DNA from: Flavobacteriaceae bacterium F08102
GTDB taxonomy: Bacteria; Bacteroidota; Bacteroidia; Flavobacteriales; Flavobacteriaceae
Length of the DNA: 64,000 nt
Assembly: GCA_023015935.1 (NCBI GenBank)
Contig: JALKAY010000004.1
Coordinates: 372,001 to 436,000 of the forward strand
Direction: 5' to 3'
Part shown: positions 54,186-63,733 of the stretch, piece by piece
Numbering within the stretch: the stretch's first letter is position 1
How the letters are laid out: every line of letters starts with the position of its first letter
The notes under the pieces: model-generated
What the model was told of the DNA's origin: nothing
Seen by the model: the letters and a program-made list of their open reading frames with translations, nothing else
Databases searched by the model: none
Made by a program: the position numbers and the translations under genes

Positions 54186-55781
54186 ATGTGTACAGAAAAT
54201 AAGAATCACGGGAATTGTAAACGAGAGGATCATGAAAAATGGAACCGACGATCATTTTTACAAACGTTGGGCTTAGGAGGTGCAGGTGCTACACTCATGA
54301 TGAATGGTATCCCTATGGCCTTTGGAAAATCGACCCCCTTATCAGATGCCTTAGGGAAATCTGATTCTGGTCGAGTATTACTCATTATTAGATTACAAGG
54401 TGGAAATGACGGCCTAAACACAATTGTTCCAATTTATGATTATGATACCTATGCCAATTACCGTCCGACCATCCGACATGAACTCGCCGACATCCACCAG
54501 TTATCACCAGATTTTGGTGTCCCTAAATATTTACAACCTTCTGTTGAACCTATTTGGGAAGGTGGTTGTATGAAAGTGGTACACGGAACAGGGTATGAGA
54601 ATCAGAATTTATCCCACTTTACAGGAACCGATAATATGTCCCGAGGTATCGCAGATGACACCGTTGAATCAGGAGTGTATGGACGATATTTCGAAAGTAT
54701 TTATCCCGATTACTTGTTAAACTTACCCAAAGCACCTCCAGCTGTTCAGATTGGCGGTGTTGGAGATATAATTTTTAAAGGAAGTGAAAGTAATTTTGCC
54801 TTTACCATCGCAAATACAAGCCAACTAGAACGTATTGCTGCCAGTGGAGAATTATACGATGTAGCTGATGTACCAGCCTGTACAAAAGGATCGCAATTGC
54901 GATTTGTTCGCGGTGTATTGAATGCCACCTTAAAATACGCTGGCGTTATCCAAGAAGCTGCCGCCTCACAAGTAAATGTAATGCAGTTTCCCGAAACCAA
55001 ATTAGGCAGCGCCTTATCGATTATTTCGAAAACCATCAAAGCGGGTATGGGAACGTCAGTCTATATGGTAAACCTCAATGGATTTGATACCCATGCGAAT
55101 CAACCTGATCGACATCAAGAATTATTGACCAATATCACTCAATCTGTCATGGCTTTTTACAAGGATTTAGAACCTACTGGTCGAGATAATGACGTATTAA
55201 CTATGACCTTTTCCGAATTCGGAAGACGCGTAAAAGAAAATGGGTCTAGTGGTACAGATCACGGAACCGCTGCCCCCATGCTGCTGTTTGGTCCACCCTT
55301 AAATGGAAATGGTTTTATTGGAGAACATCCTAATTTATCCGATTTAAATCGTGGAAATTTAAAATACACCCAAGATTTTATCAATGTATATGGTACCATT
55401 ATGCAAGAATGGTTATGTATTGATACATCTGTAATCAATCAATCTATTCCAAGACCCTATACTCCGCTGGATATTGGATTCAGTTGTACCAGTACCGTTA
55501 CCAACCACGATTACCTAATCCGTGAAAAATTTGACCATATTCCGATTTACGACCAAGAACTCGTATCCATCCGAATTACAAATAATTTTGAGTCGAAGTA
55601 TACCATCACCTTATACAATATCCTCGGACAAAACATAGGACTCTTATACGATGGTGTCTTAAATGCGGGAGAATTTGATATTGCAATTTCTGAAAAATAT
55701 CCACAATTACCTGCAGGAATTTATATATACAATATTAAAAAGGACAATAAGAACTACAGTAAAAAGATCATTATTAGTTAA
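54186..55781 (+). CDS. DUF1501-family protein with T9SS sorting domain
   Basis: 531 residues. Twin-arginine-like signal NRRSFLQTLGLGGAGATLM (about 20-38), sulfatase-like DUF1501 core with LLIIRLQGGNDGLNTIVP, NMSRGI, the conserved TFSEFGRRVKENGSSGTDHG, and then a C-terminal type A T9SS sorting domain (about 455-531, ITLYNILGQN, LPAGIYIYNI). So it is exported, perhaps folded through Tat, and passed to the cell surface by T9SS. DUF1501 is distantly related to alkaline-phosphatase-like sulfatases; no activity is assigned. It is encoded 4 nt after DUF1800. Confidence 0.9.
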   Translation: MCTENKNHGNCKREDHEKWNRRSFLQTLGLGGAGATLMMNGIPMAFGKSTPLSDALGKSDSGRVLLIIRLQGGNDGLNTIVPIYDYDTYANYRPTIRHELADIHQLSPDFGVPKYLQPSVEPIWEGGCMKVVHGTGYENQNLSHFTGTDNMSRGIADDTVESGVYGRYFESIYPDYLLNLPKAPPAVQIGGVGDIIFKGSESNFAFTIANTSQLERIAASGELYDVADVPACTKGSQLRFVRGVLNATLKYAGVIQEAAASQVNVMQFPETKLGSALSIISKTIKAGMGTSVYMVNLNGFDTHANQPDRHQELLTNITQSVMAFYKDLEPTGRDNDVLTMTFSEFGRRVKENGSSGTDHGTAAPMLLFGPPLNGNGFIGEHPNLSDLNRGNLKYTQDFINVYGTIMQEWLCIDTSVINQSIPRPYTPLDIGFSCTSTVTNHDYLIREKFDHIPIYDQELVSIRITNNFESKYTITLYNILGQNIGLLYDGVLNAGEFDIAISEKYPQLPAGIYIYNIKKDNKNYSKKIIIS

Positions 55782-55976
55782 ACATCATCATGCATAAATG
55801 CATAACTAAAGTTATATCATTCTCAACGAAATGAACGCTTAAATACCCCTAGATTTATATCTCTGCCCTGTATTTTTTTGCTGAATTTTTACCTTGAAAA
55901 TAATCAATAGACCACTTTCTATTCTCTTGGCAATAGATAATTACGTATAATTGTATCAGAAAACGATTCTGTAAAA

Positions 55977-56558
55977 ATGCCAAATCAAATTGTATCGGAA
56001 GATCAAGAACTCTTGAATTTATTACATACTGGCGAAAATAATGCGCTTACTTTGGTATACAATAAATACTGGAAAATGATGTATTTGGCTTCGTATAATT
56101 TAGTGAAAAACAAGACGGTAAGTGAAGATATTGTTCAAGATATTTTTGTCTATTTATGGAATAATCGAGCTAATTTAACGATTAAAACTTCCTTGAAAAA
56201 TTACTTATACACGAGTACTATGTATAAGGTGTATGATCATTTTCGAAAAAGTAAAGCACAACCTTCAGTAGAATTGTTTGAAAATTTTCACGAAAAAATC
56301 ACGCATTCCACACCCGAAACTCAATTTGTTTACGATGAATTAATGGCACACATTGATGCCTTAATTGAAGAACTTCCTGATCGTTGTAAACAAGTATTTA
56401 GATTGAGTAGAGACGAACAATTGTCGAATAAAGAAATTGCTGCGAAGTTAAATATTTCGTTACGAACCGTTGAAGGTCATATTTCAAAAGCTTTAAAACA
56501 TTTAAAATCATCACTGATAATCAGCCTATTACTGATAATTTTAGAACAAAAACAATAA
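55977..56558 (+). CDS. ECF RNA polymerase sigma factor, FecI-like (module E)
   Basis: 193 residues. Region 2 with SEDIVQDIFVYLWNNR; region 4 with LSNKEIAAKLNISLRTVEGH. Closest relative in the window is the module A sigma factor. Co-directional with fecR, 87 nt upstream of it, as in module A. Confidence 0.95.
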   Translation: MPNQIVSEDQELLNLLHTGENNALTLVYNKYWKMMYLASYNLVKNKTVSEDIVQDIFVYLWNNRANLTIKTSLKNYLYTSTMYKVYDHFRKSKAQPSVELFENFHEKITHSTPETQFVYDELMAHIDALIEELPDRCKQVFRLSRDEQLSNKEIAAKLNISLRTVEGHISKALKHLKSSLIISLLLIILEQKQ

Positions 56559-56587
56559 TTTTTGAAAAAAAAACGGTTTTTGAACAG

Positions 56588-56611
56588 GTGGTGTTCTCTT
56601 ATTTACAGACT
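56588..56611 (+). promoter_or_regulatory. Weak ECF-sigma promoter match before fecR (module E)
   Basis: GTGGT (56588-56592), 14 nt, AGACT (56607-56611), 34 nt before the fecR ATG. Aligned with module A (GGGGGT / CGACA) it keeps the same spacing, but both boxes deviate and the distance to the ATG is longer. Confidence 0.3.
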
Positions 56612-56645
56612 ACTATGATGTACAGACTAGACGTAAAGATCAAAA

Positions 56646-57812
56646 ATGAACGCTGACCCTAAACACTTTTTAGCACAACTCACCGAAAAACTAAAGGCAA
56701 AGACCATCACTAAAAAAGAGCTGTCTACCCTCATAAATTTCTTCTTAAATAATCAAAAAGAAACAACGTGGTCAAACAAATTTGACGATGAGCAAACCGT
56801 AAAGACAAGAATTCACCAAAAGATTCTCGCTGAACTACAATTGTCAGAAGAAACGACGAAACCACGTGTACTACCATTGTATCGGCGTCCAATTTTTAAA
56901 TATAGCATTGCAGCGAGCATTTTATTATTACTCACCTTACCTTTTATTTTAAAACAAAATACACAAAGCACACAAGACCATCCGTTAGAAGTTATCAAAC
57001 CTAACAACGTTTCAATTGGTACAGATAAAGCTACTTTAACCTTGGCTGATGGATCAAATATAGTCTTAGAAAAAGGGAAAACCTTCACTAAAAAAAATAT
57101 AATTAGTACAGGAAAAGAATTAATCTACGAAAATAATGATGCCGCTAAATCAGCTGAATTAACCTATAATTATTTGTCTGTCCCACGCGGTGGACAACAC
57201 TTTGTAAAATTAGCCGACGGCACGCAGGTTTGGCTCAATTCAGAATCAAAATTGAAATTTCCCGTAAATTTCATTGCAGGTCAACCTCGAGAAGTAGAAC
57301 TCGTCTATGGAGAAGCCTATTTTGATGTAAGTCCAAGTTCATCGCATCAAGGTGACTCATTTAAAGTTAGATCCAACCAAGATTTAATTGAAGTCTTAGG
57401 AACTGAATTCAACATCCGTGCCTATCAAGACGAAACAACACAATATACCACGTTAGTCGAGGGAAGTATCAACATAGAAAATAACGGGCGCGTTAAACAA
57501 TTAAAACCAGCCATGCAAGCGATTACCAGCTCCACCCAAACAGGGATAAAAATTCAACAGGTAGACACCTATAACGAAACGGCCTGGAAAGATGGAATCT
57601 TTGTATTCAAAGGTAAAACCCTATTACAAATTATGCAAACCCTCTCGAGATGGTATGATGTAGAGGTCGTTTTTGAAAATGAAGAAATTAAAAAATCTAA
57701 GTTTCGCGGAATCTTACGTAAAAATCAACCTATTGAGGAAATCATGTCGGCTATTCAGTCATCCTCATTAAATGGGTATGAAATTAATAATAAAACAATT
57801 CGATTAAAATAA
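56646..57812 (+). CDS. FecR-family anti-sigma factor (module E)
   Basis: 388 residues: cytoplasmic region (about 1-80), one transmembrane segment (about 84-102), FecR domain with PRGGQHFVKLADGTQVWLNS and YGEAYFDVS, and DUF4974. The N-terminal arrangement (LYRRPIFKYSIAAS) parallels module A (LFQRRIFKYAVAAS). First target gene of the module E sigma factor. Confidence 0.95.
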   Translation: MNADPKHFLAQLTEKLKAKTITKKELSTLINFFLNNQKETTWSNKFDDEQTVKTRIHQKILAELQLSEETTKPRVLPLYRRPIFKYSIAASILLLLTLPFILKQNTQSTQDHPLEVIKPNNVSIGTDKATLTLADGSNIVLEKGKTFTKKNIISTGKELIYENNDAAKSAELTYNYLSVPRGGQHFVKLADGTQVWLNSESKLKFPVNFIAGQPREVELVYGEAYFDVSPSSSHQGDSFKVRSNQDLIEVLGTEFNIRAYQDETTQYTTLVEGSINIENNGRVKQLKPAMQAITSSTQTGIKIQQVDTYNETAWKDGIFVFKGKTLLQIMQTLSRWYDVEVVFENEEIKKSKFRGILRKNQPIEEIMSAIQSSSLNGYEINNKTIRLK

Positions 57813-57940
57813 ATCTACTGCTTATGTAAAAGTACTTTCAAAAAAAAACGGGGTTAAGGGTCATCTCGCTAAAGTTAACCTTACTCCCCGTGGTTTAAAA
57901 TCAATTAATTACAAGAATAATTAACTAATCCAACAAATTT
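57813..57940 (+). promoter_or_regulatory. Conserved fecR-susC leader with hairpin (module E)
   Basis: The longest of the five leaders (128 nt). The stem pairs ACGGGG (57848-57853) with CCCCGT (57886-57891) and AAGG with CCTT inside. CAATTAATTACAAG, TTAACTAATC and ACAAATTTATG follow. Confidence 0.6.
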
Positions 57941-60900
57941 ATGGAAATTAAATTAAATCCTGCCGTTTTCTGGTACAAGAAAAAGCAACTAATTAACAAG
58001 CTAATGAGAGCCTTTATATTTTTATATAGTGCCATCGTCTTTAGTTTTACCTCAACCAATGTTGTTTCACAAAATTCAACGATTTCTATCTCTTCCGATG
58101 AGATATTATCTGTAGAACAAGTGTTTGATCTAATTATGAATCAAACCGAATACAATTTTATTTACGAAGAGGGAACGTTCAAAGATTTTCCACAGGTATA
58201 CGTAAAAAAGGGTAAAATTAAAACGAACAAACTCCTACAATTGTGTTTAGAGAATCAACATCTAGATATAACGCTAACGGCAAACAACACCATTCTAATT
58301 CGTAAAAAACCGACGATTAGTCAAGCTATCCAACAGCAACTTACAGGAGTCATTAAAGATGAAACAGGGCTCCCTATCCCAGGTGTAACCATCCTAATCA
58401 AAGGAACACAAACAGGAACATCGACCGATTTCGACGGTAAATTTAGCCTTACCGTTCCTGGCCCTTCTACCGTATTAGTGTTCTCCTCTATTGGTTACCA
58501 AACCAAAGAAATAACCGTTGGTGAACAAAAGAACCTAACAGTGGTTTTAAAAGAAGAACTGAACACCCTTGACGAAGTAATCATAACGGGGTATCAAAAG
58601 ATTAGTGTTGAACGGTCTACAGGTTCCTCCATAACCATTGATGGAAAACAACTCGAAAAAAGAGGAAGATCTAACTTAGTCAATACCTTAGAAGGTCAAA
58701 TCGCTGGTTTAGGAATCACCGCCGACGTTGATAATGAAGGGGCGAAGAAAATTGACATTCGCGGCATAAGTACCATTAACGGAAACTCACAACCGTTAAT
58801 CGTTATTGATGGTTTTCCAGCTAATGTAGACATCGCACAAATTAACCCCTACGACATTGAATCATTAACCGTCTTAAAAGATGCGGGTGCTGCCTCCATC
58901 TACGGAGCAAGAGCAGCTAACGGAGTAATCGTAATTGTAACCAAAAAAGGAAAAAAAGGAACCTTAAGTGTAAATTACACAAATAATTTCACGTTTAGTC
59001 AAAAGCCCGATATGGCCTATCGTCTTAATAGACTGTCCTCTTCAGAACTCGTTGATGCTCAAATTTTAGGAGCTCAACAAGAACCTTCGTATTCGTTTCA
59101 CACCTATCAATGGGTGTTAGATAACAATCATTTTTATAAATTTCCAATAGCTCGCACCCAAGTGTTTAACGCAATGGCTGCCATGAGTGAAGGGTCCCTT
59201 ACTCAAGCTGAGGTAGATGCAAAAATAAATCCATTGCGAACTATTGACAATACAAATCAAATTCGTGACTATTTTTCTCAAAGCCCTATTGAAAAACAAC
59301 ACAACCTAATGCTTAGTGGCGGTGGTGAAAACAATGTTTATCGAGCTACCTTAAATTATACCAGTAATAAATCTTCTTTTGTTGGAGACGAATCAGATCG
59401 AATCATTTTTGATATTCAAAACAGTACTGACTTATCCGATAAATTAAAATTGGATCTCAATGCAAACATCACTTTAGATGATCGAAATTCGATTCCATAC
59501 AATAGAGAAATCGTACTTGGTCAAGTTAATTCCTATGAATTGTTTGCCGATGAAAATGGAAATCCACTCCCTGTAACTGTTGGAAATGTTGGGGAGTTTG
59601 GAGCGATTTCAAGTGGTGGTTTATTTGGAGGTAAAGACCCTATTGAAATCCAACGTTTAATTGATTTAGGCCTCTACGACGAAACCTATTACCCTTTGAA
59701 CGAACTGGATAGTTACACACAAGAAAACAAAGGCTTATCTACGCGAATTCAAGCCATGTTACATGCAGACATTCTTAAAGGCTTAAAAGGGTCTTTTGGG
59801 TTTCAATATCAACAAGGAGCTAATTCTTCGACTCGCATAGCGAAAGAATCCTCCTTCGAAATTAGGTCCTTAGTGAACAATTTATCTCCTAGAGATTATA
59901 ATGGAGATAATACCACCTTAAACCTGCCAAGAGGAGGAAGAATAATTGAAACTAGAGGAGATTCGCAATCGTATACAGGAAGAATCCAATTAGATTACGA
60001 AACCAATTTTGGAAAACATACAATACGAGCTTTAGCAGGTTCTGAAATTAGACATTTATTTAACTCATCTACTACGACCGATCAATTTGGGTATGATGAA
60101 TTCTCATTAAACACCGTTGCGGTAGATAAATATAGAATTGGATCAGACGGTATTGGTTCTGTTCAAAACATAAATCACCCAAATGGCCAATTACAAGGAG
60201 GAATTCGGTTTAGTGATAACCAAAGTGAAAGCACAAACCGCTTCTTCTCTGCGTACGGAAATTTCAGCTATGATTTTGACAGAAGATATGTAGTGACCGG
60301 AAGTGTCCGATTAGACCAATCAAATCTATTTGGAACAGACCCAAAATATCGTTATAAACCATTTTGGTCAACTGGATTTAAATGGAATATCAGTGATGAG
60401 GACTTCTTTGAGGTAGAACAAATTAATCAACTTTCCTTAAGAGCCACTTACGGAATCAATGGAAATATAGCGAACTTATACGGTCCATTTGATATTGCTG
60501 CCTATACCCTAGCCTTTAGAGCTGACGGAAGTGAAGGACTAGAAATTACCAGTCCAGCCATTAAAAATTTACGTTGGGAACGCACAGCAACTACCAATAT
60601 TGGTTTAAATGTTACTGCCTTTAATAATCGGATTAATCTAGGTTTAGATTATTATAGAAAAAATACGTCCGACATATTTGCTACTGGAAAAAATAATCCA
60701 GTGAACGGAACGAATCGTGTCTTAAAAAATGACGCAACCATTACCAATAATGGATATGAGCTTTCGCTTGGAACTACCAACATTCGTGGTGATAATTTTT
60801 CTTGGAGAACGAATATTGTACTTCGTTCTAACAAAAATAAAGTGGAAAAAGTTGCTGTTGACGAGCTAGCCCCCATATTTCTTGCGCAAAGACCACAAAA

Positions 60901-61567
60901 CAAAGAAGGTTATCCAGCCAATAGTTTTTATGTTTTCGATTGGGCGGGCTTGGATGCAGATGGTAATGTTACGATTAAAACAAATAATGATGAAATAAAA
61001 ACTGTACAAGGTTTTTTTAGTCCATATAACGATGTGACTAAAGAAGATTTAGTTTATGCAGGTACGTTAAATCCAACCTTTACAGGCTCTATTACTAATA
61101 ATTTTGCGTATAAAAATTTCAACTTATCCCTTATGTTCGTCACCAGTCAAGGACATAAACTATTAAAAGACTCTTATAACGGTGAAGCTATTTCTAGTCA
61201 ACCACAAAATGTGAATGCTGATGCACGATTCGCATGGGAAACTCCTGGTGACGAATTGTTTACAGATATTCCTGCGATTGGAAAAGCACGATCTGCTAAT
61301 TACACACCTATCTTTTCAAAATACAGTACAAAAAATGTAGTTGACGCAGGCTTTGTTAGATTACGAGAGGTTCTATTGAGTTATTCATTGCCAACCAATG
61401 CCTTAAAAGCACTTCCGCTTAATTCGCTTAACATTAATATGAGAGCGAATAATATATGGTTAATTGCTAACAATAAGGAAGGGATTGATCCAGAATCACA
61501 TGGTATAGGAACGCGTTATTTCCCTATTCAACCATCGTTTACCATTGGACTTAATGCTAGTTTCTAA
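57941..61567 (+). CDS. SusC/RagA TonB-dependent transporter with STN signalling domain (module E)
   Basis: 1208 residues: long basic N-terminus and signal peptide (about 1-44, ending VSQ), STN domain (about 46-117), carboxypeptidase-like regulatory domain (about 135-205, with GVIKDETGLPIPGVTI), plug with DAGAASIYGARAANG, and barrel ending FTIGLNASF. TonB-box-like DEVIITGYQ. SusD follows after 16 nt. An internal Met at residue 22 precedes the hydrophobic signal core. Confidence 0.95.
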   Translation: MEIKLNPAVFWYKKKQLINKLMRAFIFLYSAIVFSFTSTNVVSQNSTISISSDEILSVEQVFDLIMNQTEYNFIYEEGTFKDFPQVYVKKGKIKTNKLLQLCLENQHLDITLTANNTILIRKKPTISQAIQQQLTGVIKDETGLPIPGVTILIKGTQTGTSTDFDGKFSLTVPGPSTVLVFSSIGYQTKEITVGEQKNLTVVLKEELNTLDEVIITGYQKISVERSTGSSITIDGKQLEKRGRSNLVNTLEGQIAGLGITADVDNEGAKKIDIRGISTINGNSQPLIVIDGFPANVDIAQINPYDIESLTVLKDAGAASIYGARAANGVIVIVTKKGKKGTLSVNYTNNFTFSQKPDMAYRLNRLSSSELVDAQILGAQQEPSYSFHTYQWVLDNNHFYKFPIARTQVFNAMAAMSEGSLTQAEVDAKINPLRTIDNTNQIRDYFSQSPIEKQHNLMLSGGGENNVYRATLNYTSNKSSFVGDESDRIIFDIQNSTDLSDKLKLDLNANITLDDRNSIPYNREIVLGQVNSYELFADENGNPLPVTVGNVGEFGAISSGGLFGGKDPIEIQRLIDLGLYDETYYPLNELDSYTQENKGLSTRIQAMLHADILKGLKGSFGFQYQQGANSSTRIAKESSFEIRSLVNNLSPRDYNGDNTTLNLPRGGRIIETRGDSQSYTGRIQLDYETNFGKHTIRALAGSEIRHLFNSSTTTDQFGYDEFSLNTVAVDKYRIGSDGIGSVQNINHPNGQLQGGIRFSDNQSESTNRFFSAYGNFSYDFDRRYVVTGSVRLDQSNLFGTDPKYRYKPFWSTGFKWNISDEDFFEVEQINQLSLRATYGINGNIANLYGPFDIAAYTLAFRADGSEGLEITSPAIKNLRWERTATTNIGLNVTAFNNRINLGLDYYRKNTSDIFATGKNNPVNGTNRVLKNDATITNNGYELSLGTTNIRGDNFSWRTNIVLRSNKNKVEKVAVDELAPIFLAQRPQNKEGYPANSFYVFDWAGLDADGNVTIKTNNDEIKTVQGFFSPYNDVTKEDLVYAGTLNPTFTGSITNNFAYKNFNLSLMFVTSQGHKLLKDSYNGEAISSQPQNVNADARFAWETPGDELFTDIPAIGKARSANYTPIFSKYSTKNVVDAGFVRLREVLLSYSLPTNALKALPLNSLNINMRANNIWLIANNKEGIDPESHGIGTRYFPIQPSFTIGLNASF

Positions 61568-61583
61568 TTTAAATCATACAAAA

Positions 61584-62936
61584 ATGAAAATCAGATTATA
61601 TATATACACACTCATCGTATCAATCGGCTTAGTAAGCTGTAATGATTATTTAGATGTTGACCCTATCGGACGGTTAATCCCCACCAAAATAGATGAATTT
61701 GACCGTCTACTCATTGGTGGAGATTACAGTATCCATACAACCTCTGATGATAATGCTTTATTTTTATCGGCAGACAATACAGATGCTTTAGTTAATTTTT
61801 TAGGTGATATTTCCAGTCCAGACAACCTCCCAATTCGATTTCTAAAATGGGAAGCTGATTTATTTCCGCCCAATGCTACCATCGCTTTATGGAATAATCC
61901 GTATAAAAATATTTATACCTATAACTTTATCACGGCTAATATCGATGAGGCATTAGGAAGTGATGAAAATGCAAGAAAACGGATTAAAGCCGAAGCCCGT
62001 ACTATGCGCGCTTATGAATACTTTATATTAGTTAATTCATTCGCCAAACAGTACGATGCTGCAACCGCTAATACTGATCCTGGCGTACCGTTAGTAACCA
62101 TCCCTGATGTGCTTGCCGAAAGTACTGGAAGAGCGTCTGTACAGGAAATTTACGATTTTATGCTCACAGAAGTAATCGAATCAATTGCCGATTTACCTGT
62201 TTCTCAAAGTATTGATACCAGAGCAACTAAAGGTGCTGGATATGGTTTTTTAGCACGTATCTATTTACAAATGAATGATTACGTAAAAGCACGAGAATAT
62301 GCGAATCTAGCCCTAGGTCAAAATGGAACAATTAGTGATTATACCAGCGGTAATCCATTAGGAACCCTTTATGATGCTGAACAATACACCTATCGATATT
62401 TTGGTGGAACCTATGGGTATACGGGTGGAACCCTAACAGATGAAGTACTTTCTCTATTTGATATTAATAATGATGTACGTGTTAACGGTATCTATGGCTA
62501 CTTATCGTATAGAAATGGGTATGCTAAAGGATATAGTACATATTCCAATCACTTTGTTTCTATTCCTGAGATGTACTTAATCCGCGCAGAAGCGAACGCT
62601 CGACTGGACGATGCAACGATAGACGATGTACTTGATGATCTTAATGAGTTAAGACGCAACCGAATCTATGGGTATACAGATTCTACGAATGTGGCATCAA
62701 AAGAAGCTGCTTTATTGTTCGTTCTTGAAGAACGAAGACGTGAAATGCTTGCAACTGGTATGCGTTGGTTCGATTTAAAACGCCTCAATCAAGAAACAGC
62801 AACCGCTAAAACCATCACACACACCATTGATGTTGATACGTATACTCTAGCACCTAATTCGAATAGATATGTGTTTCCTATTCCACCAGAAACGATGAAT
62901 TTCAATCCTGATATGGAACAAAACCCAAGAAACTAA
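61584..62936 (+). CDS. SusD/RagB-family surface lipoprotein (module E)
   Basis: 450 residues from the ATG at 61584; the longer frame would need a TTG inside susC. Lipobox LVSC followed by NDYLDVDPIGR. N-terminal region with EARTMRAYEYFILVNSFAKQY; C-terminal part with PEMYLIRAEANARLD, DLNELRRNRIYG and RREMLATGMRWFDLKRL. Ends MEQNPRN. A strong terminator begins 7 nt after the stop. Confidence 0.93.
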   Translation: MKIRLYIYTLIVSIGLVSCNDYLDVDPIGRLIPTKIDEFDRLLIGGDYSIHTTSDDNALFLSADNTDALVNFLGDISSPDNLPIRFLKWEADLFPPNATIALWNNPYKNIYTYNFITANIDEALGSDENARKRIKAEARTMRAYEYFILVNSFAKQYDAATANTDPGVPLVTIPDVLAESTGRASVQEIYDFMLTEVIESIADLPVSQSIDTRATKGAGYGFLARIYLQMNDYVKAREYANLALGQNGTISDYTSGNPLGTLYDAEQYTYRYFGGTYGYTGGTLTDEVLSLFDINNDVRVNGIYGYLSYRNGYAKGYSTYSNHFVSIPEMYLIRAEANARLDDATIDDVLDDLNELRRNRIYGYTDSTNVASKEAALLFVLEERRREMLATGMRWFDLKRLNQETATAKTITHTIDVDTYTLAPNSNRYVFPIPPETMNFNPDMEQNPRN

Positions 62937-62942
62937 ACATTC

Positions 62943-62972
62943 ATGGGCACCTTAAACAAGGTGCCCATATTT
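62943..62972 (+). terminator. Rho-independent terminator of module E
   Basis: Perfect 11-bp stem ATGGGCACCTT (62943-62953) and AAGGTGCCCAT (62958-62968), loop AAAC, followed by ATTTT. Confidence 0.9.
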
Positions 62973-62985
62973 TAATTATTTACCT

Positions 62986-63660
62986 ATGAAAACTACACTA
63001 TTAACGCTTAGTATTCTCCTGTTGAGTTTCCAACAAAGCTATAGCCAAAAGTCAAAAAAACATGCCGTATTACTTGAATCTATCAGTGTCAAGTACGAAG
63101 GCGACATGAAAAAAAACCTAGCAAATGGAAAAGGAAAAGCTTGGGGTACAGAAGATTTCTACGAAGGTCAATTCAAAAAAGGCTTACCTCATGGTGAAGG
63201 AATATATACCTGGGGTAATGGAAATATCTATAAAGGAGAATTTTCGAAAGGAAAAATGGATGGCAAAGGAACGTTAACCATTAAAGCTTCTGGAGGAACC
63301 TCAGACATCATCCAAAATGGATATTTCAAAAATAATCAATACCTAGGGGAATATAAAAGTCCCTATAAAATTATTGCCGATGGTGGTGCGAGAAATGTGA
63401 ACTTTCAAAATAACGGAGGAGCACTCAAACAAGTAAGTTTTGAAGTGGTTTCCAATGGGGTTTCGGTTTCTTCTGGCGCCTTGCGTATTACCGATGAAAA
63501 AAATTCATTAATCCAAGTGGTTAATGGATTTAAAACGATGACCAATGCTACGTTTCCTTTAAAACGTATAGAAATCTCATTCTCTGTTAACAAAGCAAGT
63601 TATACGGTAATTTTAGATGTGTATCAAGCAGGGAATTGGCATGTAATTATCTCTGTATAA
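62986..63660 (+). CDS. Exported MORN-repeat protein (copy 2)
   Basis: 224 residues, the same length as the copy at 21387-22061. Signal peptide about 1-20 (QQSYSQ). MORN repeats about 33-105: KYEGDMKKNLANGKGKAW, YEGQFKKGLPHGEGIYTW, YKGEFSKGKMDGKGTLTI. The C-terminal half is a beta-rich stretch without a known domain. It follows the module E terminator by a few nucleotides and precedes a DUF4369-type lipoprotein gene by 73 nt with no terminator between, so those two are probably co-transcribed. Confidence 0.85.
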   Translation: MKTTLLTLSILLLSFQQSYSQKSKKHAVLLESISVKYEGDMKKNLANGKGKAWGTEDFYEGQFKKGLPHGEGIYTWGNGNIYKGEFSKGKMDGKGTLTIKASGGTSDIIQNGYFKNNQYLGEYKSPYKIIADGGARNVNFQNNGGALKQVSFEVVSNGVSVSSGALRITDEKNSLIQVVNGFKTMTNATFPLKRIEISFSVNKASYTVILDVYQAGNWHVIISV

Positions 63661-63733
63661 ACGGCTAAACGGTAGCAATCACAACATTTAGAAATACACC
63701 TTTTAACAACTAATTTTTCTTAAACAAAATAAA

